Assembly: GCF_029962835.1 (NCBI RefSeq)
Contig: NC_080574.1
Coordinates: 21,364,001 to 21,428,000 of the forward strand
Origin: Magnolia sinica
Taxonomy: Eukaryota > Streptophyta > Magnoliopsida > Magnoliales > Magnoliaceae
Direction: 5' to 3'
Length of the DNA stretch: 64,000 bases
The position numbers were made by a program, and so were the translations under genes. Position 1 is the first letter of the stretch; every line of letters starts with the position of its first letter. Below, piece by piece: positions 48,490 through 59,705 of this stretch. Below the pieces are notes generated by a model, which saw only the letters and a list, made by a program, of their open reading frames with translations, had not been told where the DNA came from and searched no databases.

Positions 48490-49140
48490 CTACCAGTTCC
48501 CATTTTCAGATATAGTAAGATGATGAATTGGTCTGCGCAAGGATGGATGGTTTTTGTTTTAAAAACAAAACCCATGAGATTATCTTATATCCCTTACCTT
48601 CTCCACAGTTAGAGCATTGCACATTTGACTGTTAACAGCTTTTTTTTTTCATCCTTATTCTAGCATTACACATCAGATTGATAGTCACACATTAGATAGA
48701 TAGATTTGTTTAGTGGATGTATTTTTGAAGACATAAACAATCCATACGCTAATGGCATGGGTCACTCTCATCAAATAAAAAAACTAAATGTTCTACCACA
48801 AGAAAGATCTTAAGGATTTTTTAGGCACTTACGCATAGAAGGCCCGATAAAGTCCTTGGTTGTGTGGTCTAAGATAAGGAGCTTCATTTCTCATTCTTAT
48901 TCACTACGGCTGAAGAGGTCCTGAATTGAAATATACAAAAAATGCTGACCCACAACTATAAGAAATGTTCACTAAATTATTACAGCAGACAGGCTTTTTC
49001 CATGTGTGTGTGTCATCTTCTCTCTGGAAACGGTGTCATGAGAGAGGACTGATTTGCATATTATCACTTTGCGATGCCTAATGTAGAGACAGACTCCACT
49101 ATTTTAAGTCAGGTGGTGAAAAAGCTCTATGCCCCTACTT
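48490..49140. other. Spacer without recognised gene
   Basis: No coding or element signal that I can defend. Confidence 0.4.
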
Positions 49141-49144
49141 TAGG

Positions 49145-50108
49145 TGATATGGAATTGCACTTGGTCCCATGCAAATTCCATCTCGATTGGATCAATGAAG
49201 GTATTGTATAGTAGATACTATAGGAAATTTGATGGATTCTAAAATTAATTATATATGTGAACCCCACATTGATGCATGTGTTTTATCCACACCTTCCATC
49301 CATATGCGCCATTTACATGTGACATTTAAATTCATGTGTCCAGGTGACTCCAGTTGTGAAAACTAATCTATTGATTATAATTTCATTAGAGGTGTACACT
49401 AGTCGAGCTTGGCACAACTCGACTTGGCTCGGCCACTAGCCGACCCCATCTTGAACTCGGCTTGGCTCAGTCCTCGAGCTTGACTGGCCAGCTCGGTTCG
49501 GTTCAGTCAGCAACTCGGGGCAATTCGAGCCGAGTTCGCCAATGCAGCATTTTCACAAACACATGAACTGCACCTTCAAAATCTCATTGTATGTAAAATG
49601 GCAACAGTAGTTTTACAGGTATTTAATCAAACGCCTTGTAAGCAACATCAAAATCAGGAAAAAGGTATTTGTTTCATATACATACCTTCCTTGTCACCAG
49701 CTGATACTTCGTTGAGTCATTTCGTCAAACACTTGGTGAGCAACATCAATATCAAAGTAAATGAGTCACCAAACTGGTTCGATCCTAGTTGAGTGGAGCT
49801 CGGCCAAGCTTGAACTTGGTTCAAAAATTTTTTGAGCTAAAAAAATCAGCTTGACTCGACTCGAACTCAGTTTCAAACCAAGTCGAATCGAGCTTTTTCG
49901 AGTTGAGTCGAGCAAGCTAACTGAGCTAAATTGGTTCGTATACCGCCCTAAATTTCATGGTCTATTAAACACAAGTTTCACTTAATACTGTAATTTTTTC
50001 AAGAGAAGAATTTGATCCTAAACATTGGAATGGATGGTCAACATACTATCACATTTCCAGATATGCAATTATTGTGCAATAATAATAGTAATTCTATATC
50101 ATTTAATC
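49145..50108. mobile_element. MITE family B copy, split by a hAT-type insertion
   Basis: Left part: 'atggaattgcacttggtccc' and 'ccccacattgatgcatgtg'. Right part after the insertion: 'catggtctattaaacacaag', 'atcctaaacattggaatgga' and 'gcaattattgtgcaat'. The order matches the uninterrupted copy at 36138-36706. Confidence 0.65.
49387..49950. mobile_element. Non-autonomous hAT-type element with perfect 8-bp target duplication
   Basis: Termini TAGAGGTGTACAC and GTATACCGCCCTA are imperfect inverted repeats of the hAT style, flanked on both sides by AATTTCAT (49379-49386 and 49951-49958). The arms carry CGAGCT / GACTCGAGC-like phrases in both orientations. There is no transposase. The insertion split a family B MITE. 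Confidence 0.85.
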
Positions 50109-50279
50109 TCTTGTTCCAAGAGTTTAAATATGAGGCAGATACGAAGCTCAAGTGGGAATTGAATGAGTTCAGAGCTGAAGACTTCCCGGAGGTCAACCAC
50201 AGTGTACATTTATTAACCTGTTCATATAAAGTCATATAAACATGAGTGAAGGGAGGACACAGATATTAACTTATCCAAG

Positions 50280-50500
50280 AATGGTAGGCATTCAATCCCC
50301 ACTCTTTCTTATGGTGTGGTCCACTTGAGCTTTGGATCTGCTTCAATTTTGAGCTCATGCTATAGACTGAACTGGCAAAATGGATGGACGGTGTGGATAA
50401 AACCATACATTGTGGTGGTGCCCATACAGCTTTTCCACTACGAATTGAGCAGTGGAGGGGTCGCTACTCACTATTCACTACCCAGTCCGATTTTGTAGAC
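50280..50500. mobile_element. MITE family A, half copy
   Basis: Second-half blocks 'tatggtgtggtccacttgag', 'aaaatggatggacggtgtgg', 'aaccatacattgtggtgg' and a diverged outer end (gtcgctactcactattcac). Confidence 0.55.
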
Positions 50501-50504
50501 AGGT

Positions 50505-51050
50505 AGATCTGCCTCGTTCCATTCTCCCAGCGGGCGCCTGACCAATCATTGTACGGTCGAGCAGTTTTCTCCGGACTAGTCCTCAACGTTACATGTGGTT
50601 CACTGGGGCCAATATAGAATCATATGAAATCCACTCCGTCCATCAGGCGTGCTTTCTTATTTGCACCGTATATCACAAAAACAAGCCTGATCTAGTCCTT
50701 GGATCCGGATTCATGTTTCAATGATCCAAACTGTTTATACGGTGGGCCTCGTCGTGGATGGGTATAAGGGAAAATAATCGCAGTATCTGAATATTCCAAC
50801 CCTTTTATCATGTAACTCTTTTCTGAGCCACTGATAGGATCTTTCAATCTTAGACGCTCATCTGGGTCGCCCATCCACCCTGACAGAGATCATATAAACC
50901 GTTTGGATCATCGAAAAAATGATCCCAAGTAATAATAATAATAATAATAATAATTGTTGATATATATTGATTTTTAATATATTTTAAAACAAAAAATATG
51001 ATATTATAAAAGGTTTGCAAAATACATTTTTTCTTGTGTCATGGGAATAG
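50505..51050. other. Spacer with MITE-like scraps
   Basis: Phrases such as 'gtttatacggtgggcctcgt' hint at old repeats. No gene seen. Confidence 0.4.
50931..50954. repeat. (AAT)n microsatellite
   Basis: Eight AAT units. Confidence 0.95.
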
Positions 51051-51053
51051 TAT

Positions 51054-52090
51054 GTTGGAAAAAGAGGAGGATTTTGAGTATAAATGTGGAGAGTGGAGTA
51101 TTATAATATTTACCCACATGGTCCAAGGAGTATGGAGCTTGCGTGTTCCAGTGCGTAAGCGCTCGGGATCGGGCACTGGTATGGGCACGGTCTTGGTCTC
51201 AGTCTCGGGCACGCGCTCGGTGCGAGAGCGTGAGCATATGAGGTAGTGTGGCTGTAGAGGCGCTAGTGGCACACTTTGCACGTCTGCATTGTGTCGCAGA
51301 TGATCGCTCCTTCGCGAACCGGCATGAGACGAGTGCGAATCGTAATGCGACAGAGAGCTAAGGCGGATGGCTGGCTGGAAGAACTAAGGACTAAATGAGG
51401 TCCCTTGGCTTATATAGAGTCTGGAAATATAGCTGTTGTAGGAAGGTGTAACTCCTCATGCAATTGATCGCTGACCATGTAGAAATTGCTGCATGTGGCT
51501 AGCCTAACAGCTAGAAACGGCTAGTCAGTGTCTTACAACGGTCAATATGCAATAGCTGTTACAATGCATAACGGTCAGAAACTACCAATAACAGCTAGTT
51601 TCTCCCAACAACCAGAAACGGTCAATTGGATTAATTTCCATGGATCATAACTCCCAGCTACCATTACCTATATAAACAGGGCCTAGATGGGTTTCTAAAC
51701 ACCACAACACACTCTAACAGACCTATTCAAACCACATCTTCTCCTAGAGAACCAGAAGTTTCAGTAAAATAACAAGGTTCATCTGAACCATTGCCTGAAG
51801 AACAGACCAACGGTGTAGTATAGAATGGTTCATCTGAATCATTAGCTGAAGAACTGACCAATGCAGTGGTCTAATTCACGTTTTTTCTACTCATTTTCTA
51901 TTTAGGATTTTTCTTTTTATTTCTGCAAGAAATTGTGTAACAGAGTTCCATTAGTGGGTCTTCGTGTTTGCTGAACGCAGATCCACACCAGGCTCGTTGT
52001 ATCCTAGGAGCAATTTGCCTGTAACCTTTCAGCACACTCAAATTACTTGAGTAGGGGCAAATAATGTTTTAAGGACAACGTTCTACATGT
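51054..52090 (+). mobile_element. Probable 5' LTR of a Ty1/copia element
   Basis: Begins TGTTGGAAA, the usual start of copia LTRs, and lies just upstream of a copia gag. A TATA box (CTATATAAACAGGGCC) near 51670 is followed by a region with twin phrases (ggttcatctgaa.catt.gctgaagaac) and ends in sequence like 'tcgttgtatcctaggagcaa'. The right edge is approximate because no second LTR is available for comparison and I could not identify a primer-binding site. Confidence 0.55.
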
Positions 52091-52196
52091 GCTTTAGCTT
52101 ATCATGATTTCAGATTATTTTGGTTTCCTGCTTTCATATTTTACAGAAAATATCATTTCTGTATAATTTCTTAACAATCTTAAAGCGTTATTTTTT

Positions 52197-54937
52197 ATGG
52201 AAACCGATAGTATATTATCTATCAAGTTAATGAATCAGGACTTGATTTGTCATGATCGGTTCGATGGAACCAATTTTACCAGATGACAAGACAAACTTAA
52301 GTTTCTTCTGACGGTGCTGAAGATATACTACATCTTAGATCCAACTCTGTAACCACTACCTGCAGCAACTGAAGCAGGCACACCTGAACAGATCGCTGCC
52401 AGCACCAAACAAGCTGAATATGAACTCCTGTATCGTGGACACATCCTGATTGCGCTCTCCGACCGTCTATACGATTTGTACACACAAACATCATCAGCAA
52501 AAGAAATCTGGACCACTCTGGAGTTCAAATACAAAGCTAAAGAATAAGGTACCAACAAGTTTCTGATTGTCAGGTACTTTGACTATAATATGGTAGATAA
52601 CAAACCGTTGTTAGCTCAAATTCAAGAACTGCAGCTTATAGCAAACAAAATCAAAGCCATTAAGATTGATCTTCCTGAATTATTCCAAGTCGGGGCTATT
52701 ATCGCTAAGTTGCCCCCGATGTGGAAAGATTATAGAAAGAAGTTGCTGCATAAGACTGAGGACTAAACACTAGAACAAATCAAGAAACATCTCAGAATTG
52801 AGGAAGAATCTCGGAACCGCGATAAAAAGAATGACAACGAGAATTTCTTGTCCAAAGTATATGCAATAGAAAATACAAATAACTTGAATCCCGAGAAGGA
52901 CGATTCCCTGAAACCCAATAAAGGAAAATTCAAGAAAAATACCTAGAAGAAGAACAGAAAGTTCAAAGGCTCATGTCATGTCTATGAGAAAAACGGTCAC
53001 TATACTCGAGTTTGCCGATATCGCAAATCTAAAAAAGAAGCAAGTGTAGTAGAATGCGATATTGTGGCAATGATCACTGAGGTGTACACCATCCAAGAAA
53101 AGGTTCCCAGTTGGTGGTACGATACTGCCGATACCATACATGTCTGTTATGAAGATTAGCCTTCAAAACCTATGAGGAATTGACTGATGGTCAAGAAGTC
53201 CAAATGGGTAATGAAGTCTGATCGAAAGTTGTCGGCAAAGGAATCGTCAAACTGATATTCACCTCTGGGAAGAAAGTGATTCTGATAAACATACTGCATG
53301 TCCCAGACATGAGGAGAAACCTAGTTTCAGGGGATCTTCCGGGCAAACCAGGAATAAGGGTGATGTACAGGTCATGAAAACTGATTCTATCGAAGAATGA
53401 GAATTTTGTCAGAAAGGGATATGCTTGTAACGATATGTTCAAGTTTTCTCTGAATGAATGTATCACTTCTGCGTATATGGTTGAATCTGTTGGACTATGG
53501 CTAGCCTATATAGGATATAGTACCTTGAAGTTCATGGATAAGAATGGTTTAATCTCATACACAGAAAATGAAACCGATAAATGTGAAGTGTATATACGAT
53601 CCAAAATTACAAAGAAACTTTTTTCAAGTATCAAGAGATCATCTCAAGTGTTGGATCTTATGGACAGTGATATTTGTGAGTAAAACGACATTCTTACTTA
53701 TGGAGGTAAAATGTACTTTATAACCTTTATTGATGATTGCTCTAGATATGTGTATGTGTACCTATTAAAAAGAAAAGATGAAGTATTGAACATGTTTAAG
53801 GTATATAAAGCAGAAGTAAAAAATCAACTAAACAAGAAGATAAAGATTCTCCGTAGTGATAGAGGAAAAGAATACTTCTCTAATGAATTCGATAACTTCT
53901 GTAAAGAACATGGACTAATACATCAATGTACTGCGCTATACACACCTCAACAAAATGGAATAATAGAAAGAAAGAACAGAATATTAGTAGAGATGGTCAA
54001 CTCAATGCTAATACGAGTAAAGTTGCCACTCAGTCTATGCGGTGAAGCATTCCTTGCAGCGTGTCATATATTAAACAGAATTCCGTCTAAGAAAAATAAA
54101 ATGTCGCTATATGAAATATGGAAAGGTTAAAAACCTAACCTAGGATATCTTAAAGTGTGGGGATGTCTTGCATATTGCAGAACTCCTGATCCAAAAAGAA
54201 CTAAGTTAGGACCCAGAGCCATTAAGTGCGCTTTCGTAGGGTATGCACAAAATAGTAAAACTTATAAACTTCTAGATCTAGAGTCTAATACCATAATAGA
54301 ATTAAGAGATGTTGAGTTATTTGAGAACTCACTATCCTTAGAGTCAAATGATAATGAAGTCCAAACTCCTGATAGAGAACCAGATGGTACAGCTCCACAA
54401 GTAGTGGAAGCTCCTATTGAACCTCGTAGGAGTCAAAGGACAAGAATATAGAAAAATCTAGACGGTGATTATATAGACTCTTAGTGCATCGTTTTTCCAT
54501 CTTGTAGATGGAGATAGAAAAAATATTATAAGAAAAATACTTATAGTAATGACTATAAAAGATAATCCTAAAACATATAAAAAGGTTGTATCCTCTAGAG
54601 ACCCAGCTTCTTGGAAATAAGCTATTAATGATGAAATGAAATCTATAATGTCAAATTAAATATAGGAACTAGTAAACTTACCTTTAGGTTCTAGACCTAT
54701 AGGTTGCAAGTGGGTACTTAGGAAGAAGTATCACACTGATGGGACTATCCAAACTTTTAAAGCTCGATTAGTAGCTAAGGGTTTTAGACAAAAAGAATGG
54801 ATAGATTATTTTGACACATATTCTCCTATAGTTAGGATAACATCCATTAGAATATTATTTGTGTTAGCTTCCATACATCATCTTCATATCCACCAAATGG
54901 ATGTAAAGACCGTATTTCTGAATGGTGACTTTAATGA
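52197..54937 (+). pseudogene. Ty1/copia gag-pol, decayed and truncated in the reverse transcriptase
   Basis: From ATG (METDSILS) the gag can be followed through in-frame stops (for example FTR*QDK and KAKE*GT) to a damaged zinc knuckle (CHVYEKNGHYTRVC, where the second cysteine is lost) and a damaged protease site (WWYDTADTIHVC). The integrase zinc region is also degraded (LWLAYIGYSTLKFM). The integrase core is open at 53711-54130, with D in TFIDDCSRYV, D in LRSDRGKEYF and E in QQNGIIERKNR. The C-terminal part continues at 54155-54451 (KVWGCLAYCRTPDPKRTKLG). The reverse transcriptase starts (PIGCKWVLRKK, KARLVAKGF, IHQMDVKTVFLNGD) and stops at 54937, where a CACTA terminus begins. No catalytic RT aspartate box, RNase H or 3' LTR follows in the window. 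Confidence 0.9.
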
Positions 54938-55275
54938 CACTACGTCAAAATCGCTGATTTACGACGGACTAAATCCGTCATAAAACCAAATAAACGACGA
55001 ATTTCGTCTGTCGCTGTTTACTGGGTCATTTTTTCTTTTTTGACGGAAAAATCTGTCGTTTAATATGCGACGAATAAGGTCCGTCGTAGATTACCAACGA
55101 ATAAAATCCGTCGCAAAAAATAAAAAAAATTCGTCGCTGAAATTCGAAAAAACACTCGTCGTCATTTAAAATATTTGCGACGGATAAAGTCCGTCACTAA
55201 TATGAAGAGAACGACGGCCCAAATTCGTCGTTCAATTTCTTGTTTAGAAATTAACGACGAATAAAGTCCGTTGCT
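54938..55275 (+). mobile_element. CACTA (En/Spm) transposon terminus
   Basis: Begins CACTACGTCAAAATCGC and continues with eight to ten subterminal palindromes of the type ACGACGGA..TCCGTCG (for example TACGACGGACTAAATCCGTC and GCGACGGATAAAGTCCGTCA). These are the hallmark of CACTA ends, where the element's own DNA-binding protein attaches. The junction lies inside copia RT coding sequence, so CACTA inserted into copia. The three bases before it (TGA) would be the target duplication. I found no opposite end (…GTAGTG) in the remaining 9 kb, so the element either runs past the window or is truncated. Confidence 0.85.
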
Positions 55276-56256
55276 AAAATATGTGTGAATAAAATAAAAT
55301 TATCAGATTTTTTTATTTTTTTTATTTGGTTTAATCTTACACCTGATAGTCATTCAAAAAATAATTCACACAATTGTTTAATAAGAATCCTATTCACAAA
55401 ATTGCTAGAGAATGTCCCAAGTGGGGTAACCCAAACAATAGTTCCCATAGGATGTGAAACATGGAATTGCAAAGAGAGAGAGGTTGTCGCTGTCTCACCT
55501 CTACTACGGTCAAATTTCTACATATTTCATTGCAATATAGCAGACTTGTTCCCATTCCTGCAAACTCTGGAAAATCAACAACAAAATTAGTAAAACACAT
55601 TCTTTCAAAGGATTCTGAATACACAAAAATAGAAGTAAATGGATAACAATAACTTTAGCAATAACAAAATTATATTTAGGGTAAAAGACCTAAAAATTAC
55701 CTATAACAAGAAGATATAAGTGAAGCAGCAGAGTATGCTGTTGTGAATGCAAGTATTAATAACAAAAGTACAAATTTGCTGTTATGAATCTTATGATATT
55801 TTAGTGCAGGAAAGGAAGTATAATGTTATGAATGCAAGTTATGCATTCACCATTATTTTTTCTGACTTATGGCCCTTGATGGAGTGGAATAGAGGGACAT
55901 GATTCATGTAGATGATTTCAACTAGTTAGGTAAGCCTTAGATGATGATGATGCCATAGTTTGGCATACTTTATGTTATTTCCTATAGGAGTATAGTCATT
56001 TTGTCACAGTCAGAATGAAACTCAAAAATGGGTAAACTATTCTAGAGTAAAGAGCACTCGATGCCTGTTATTTCATCTTATAAATGTTTAACAGTTGCAC
56101 CTCGTATCCTAGGAGTTCCCTGAAGTCTCTAGAAGTTTTAATCTAACCAATCTACTAACACAGGTGCTTATATTTGACAAGCATGCAAATACATAAAGCT
56201 CAAATGAAGGATTACAAGAACTTTCATCATTTCCTGTGCAAAAAGTGGCGCCATAC
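55276..56256. other. CACTA interior or spacer; unidentified possible exon
   Basis: On the minus strand around 55400-55600, one frame reads SHPMGTIVWVTPLGTFSSNF, with plausible splice signals nearby. I do not recognise it. The rest is AT-rich. Confidence 0.3.
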
Positions 56257-56370
56257 CTCTTTCAAAACTATGGAATTTTTGAGCCCTGGAAAGAGTTTCT
56301 TTTCCAGTCTGCCTATGATCTCATCTGCAATTAGCTCCTATTGTGCTTCATAGTCTTTTGTTGGGAGACC
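56257..56370 (-). pseudogene. Single exon of a carotenoid isomerase (CRTISO)-type gene, with a stop
   Basis: 38 codons between a good acceptor (GGAATAG|GGTCTC) and donor (AAAGAG|GTATGG): GLPTKDYEAQ, a TAG codon (56338-56340), then ELIADEIIGRLEKKLFPGLK and NSIVLKE. This corresponds to the WEGLS-KEYEAKKE...RLEKKLFPGL...FKEVG segment of plant prolycopene isomerases. I see no other exon of that gene nearby, so this is a fragment rather than a gene. It lies 1.3 kb inside the CACTA terminus. Confidence 0.7.
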
Positions 56371-58310
56371 CTATTCCAATGAGTATGCAAATAAAATAAA
56401 TGCATTTGTTGGTTGAAAGAAATCATCCTACTTGTTTATTTTACACTAACAGAACACGATGAAAATGACTATAAAGACAGTTCCATCAGCAAACCTTGCA
56501 GTTTAGTGAATCTGTTTTAAAAAACTAATGGACTTTTATGAAGAATGTATGGTCATGATTAAAGAACTAATGGACCATTCCAATATAATTTGGTGAAGAT
56601 TGAGTGTTTGAAGAATGATAGAGCCAAATTTAAGGTACCGCAGCAAAGAACTCAGCTTCTACAACAAAGAGAAGACTCGTCATTAGTCATGGAATCCATT
56701 TCCTCTTAAAAGCTAACATGTTGGGCAGTTTCCATTGGCCATCAAGAAGTTCCATTGTAGTTTTTCCCCAGCTTTACTTCTCTTTATCAATCTAGGAAGG
56801 CCAACCACGGTTCCATTGGAACCCCCACATTGACCATGTGACAAGAACACAAGTTTAACAAGATGATTTGACGAATTGGTTGGAGAATCAGCTATGAGTT
56901 GATCCAATAGATGTAAACAACTGTATAGTTGTTTCTTAGTGAATCAACAACAATTTATCTCAACAATGAACTATAAAAAAAAAAAAAAACTAACAACGGT
57001 GATGCATTATGCCAAACAAAAACAGGAATTCGAAATCTAGAATAAGAAATTGATTGAATATGACCATTTACTGTCAAATATCACAGAATCAACCAAATAC
57101 AACAAAAGAAGGAAAAAAAAAACCAAATTCGTAAATCACTTAAAGTCTCTACATATCCAGAAACCAATCCATTCAGATCTTAACCTATCATCAGCATAAT
57201 CATATCCCCAATGCATTTGGAACATCAACTCATACAAACTAAATGCATTAATCACCCATGATTTAATCAGACAAAATAATTAATCAAAAACTCAAACATC
57301 AAATCTTAAAAGTTCAAACCACACTAATAAATGGCCCATCAACATTGCCCTAATCACAATAACAATCATGAAGTAAAACTTCCAAAGTGGCGTCCATTGC
57401 GCAACTCAATCCTACTGATTGTTGGCCATCAAATTGACATTTGAAAGGAAAATGGTCCTTGGGCAAAATCCACCAATTATTGTATGATTAGTATGATGTT
57501 TAGGCCACGCAAAACCACAACAGGACTTATGATTAGTATGATGTTTAGGCCACGCCACTTGTACAGTGGTTGGATGCACTAGTATGTACCATAGTCAGCT
57601 TGAGGAAGGTATTTTTCCTAACAAATGAACATCATCAATTACATTGCTAAGTTCAAACCTAACAGAAAGGGCAACAAAAAAAATACAATAAAATAAAATA
57701 AAAAAATAAAAAATAAAACATCAAGCATTAAAATAAGACATTAATTGAAACCTCAAATGCTGTTGTCTAATCATTGAATCAGTCCAATGTTTGAAGCGAA
57801 ATGTTGTATTAGTTCCATCGTTGATTTTGTTGTCTAATCAAGAAACAAAACACTATTAGTTCCAACATTATATTGTAAAGTTCAGCATATAATAGAAGCA
57901 GCATGTCTTTGGGGGTTATTTGTAAAGTTCAGCAGTATCTAAGGGAGTGGGTGCCTTAATTGGCTTGGTTGTTTTTTCTTTCCTTTTTCCTTTGCTTGTA
58001 TATTCTCTGTTCTCTCATTTTATTTCCTTTTCTTTCTGCCTTTGTGGCCTAATAAATCAGTACCATTCAAAAAAAGATAACATTATATGGTATGCACTAC
58101 AAATGCAGTATACAATAGATGAAGCAGTATCCACAAAACTCTCAACTTCAGCAAAATGTGCCAACTCTGCTTTGAAATTTCTGCATGTTTTCATTTGTCA
58201 TTACTTTCCTCAACGATGACCATGATCCAGAACTAGCTTTTTGTTTATCAAGAATGTGATTTACATTGTGTAGTTAATAGGTGTGATGACTGAGCGTGCA
58301 CAACTGTGAT
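56371..58310. other. Region between captured fragments
   Basis: A minus-strand frame at 56713-56907 (HGQCGGSNGTVVGLPRLIKR) looks protein-like but I cannot place it. A 25-bp phrase (gattagtatgatgtttagg...) occurs twice, 46 bp apart, near 57486 and 57532. At 57960-58070 a T/C-rich stretch followed by 'cctttgtggcctaataaatc' resembles the 3' end of a plant LINE. Confidence 0.35.
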
Positions 58311-58320
58311 GGATTTTGCA

Positions 58321-58382
58321 GTCATCTGAGAAACTGCAACTTTTGTCGTTCCCCATGGACTTCCAATCTTTAATGGAGAGTG
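58321..58382 (+). pseudogene. Possible orphan exon, unidentified
   Basis: Between TTTTGCAG and GTAAGC the plus strand reads SSEKLQLLSFPMDFQSLMES. The open frame and good splice sites suggest an exon, but I do not recognise the protein and see no companions. It may be chance. Confidence 0.25.
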
Positions 58383-58989
58383 GTAAGCATCCCATTTCCT
58401 AGACTATCTATATTATCTCGTGGTTCTTATTTCTTACATCAGGAGCATATTGGTCATAATTCTATCACTGGTAGCTGTCCAAATGTCGTGTTCTGTTTTA
58501 GAAAATTCAAGTAGAAAATTCGTTTTCTTCTGATTTAAGAATGGGCTAATTTGGATCATCCTTGTAAGTCATGTGTTGATATTGTTTCGTATAATTGTAT
58601 CAACTCATTACATTGACAAAGTAGGATAGTTTAGGACATCGAGAATGGTTCTGAGAACTGTTATGTCATCTCTTGTGCTCTATATATTCATCTTGGACCA
58701 TTATGGATATGGTTTCAGGCTCCATTTAACATGGTATTAAAACCATGCATTGGTAGACAATAATCTTCAGGCTTCTTCACCCCAAAGGCTGAAGTTCAAG
58801 ATTCATCCATTGGAAAGAGGGAAGAGGAATGGAGGGAAGTCTTAGGATTTCTATTTGTCTTCATTAGAGAGGGATGGAGAGCAGGTTTTTAAGGTATCGA
58901 TTTACCCTAGTTAGAGATGTGATCAATTTACCATGTTGTGCATCTTTCATCAAACCCATTGAGTGCAACTCACCAGGATGAAATGAAGA

Positions 58990-59240
58990 TACAAACATTC
59001 AGCCTGATATAAAGCTTAGGTGGGCCATACCATGTGAACCTAGTAAAATTTTGAAGCGATAAAGATATAAATGATTCAAGATTAATTTAAGGTTCCGAGA
59101 ACTTACATCCACCTCACTCTTACTGCCAAGTAGTCCTGATGAAAGCTCACCTGATGGATATGAAGATGGGCAAGGGCAACACACCACAATCACATCTATT
59201 AAACAATCTTGACCATTCAATTAGAGGGTTGTCATAGATA
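58990..59240. repeat. MITE-like fragment
   Basis: Phrases 'taaagcttaggtgggccat', 'gaagcgataaagatataaat' and 'aaacaatcttgaccattcaa' are in the style of the local MITEs. No ends defined. Confidence 0.35.
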
Positions 59241-59539
59241 AAGAAATTTGGGTCTCACAAAACATAAGCTGCATAACAACAATATGTATCGTATTTTTCA
59301 TGCAAACAACAACTACAATAATACAATATACATCTTTCCAAACACCATCCAACTACTCAGAGATTCTATATATTCTCACAAAAATGGTACCTGTTTCTCT
59401 TCTATTCAACTAATTTTTGTCTCTTGAGACATGGCAAAGCTTAATATTAGTCTTTGCTTATCCAGCAAAAAGATCATTTGCTAAATTCAACAATAATAGC
59501 TGAGTCATGTTGTCAAGACATCCAATATATAAGACTTAC

Positions 59540-59705
59540 CAAATCCTCATCATAGACACCAACAACTGTGAAAGGTACCTGCACTGGATTCAACACAGGT
59601 CCCAAGATATTGAAGACTGTCTTCACTTTGAGCAGTTTCCTCACAAGACCAACAATTTTCATCGATGGGTGGCGTATTTGGGAGACATCATAAAACCAAT
59701 TCCTA
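59540..59705 (-). pseudogene. Single exon of anthranilate phosphoribosyltransferase, frameshifted
   Basis: Acceptor AAAGACAG|TAGGAATTGG and donor GATTTG|GTAAGTC frame an exon encoding GIGFMMSPKY, then, after a 2-bp shift, HPSMKIVGLVRKLLKVKTVF and NILGPVLNPVQVPFTVVGVY-DEDL. This is the tryptophan-pathway enzyme that joins anthranilate to PRPP (plastid PAT1/TrpD type); the NILGP-LNP motif is diagnostic. A normal exon would lack the two extra bases after KY. Neighbouring exons, including the GTGGDG-containing one, are not found within several kb on either side, so it is an isolated fragment. Confidence 0.8.

Noticed and set aside
48315-48575. A Phe/Tyr/Thr-rich 86-codon minus-strand frame
   Set aside because: It is the translation of the duplicated AAAT-rich tail of a SINE-like repeat.
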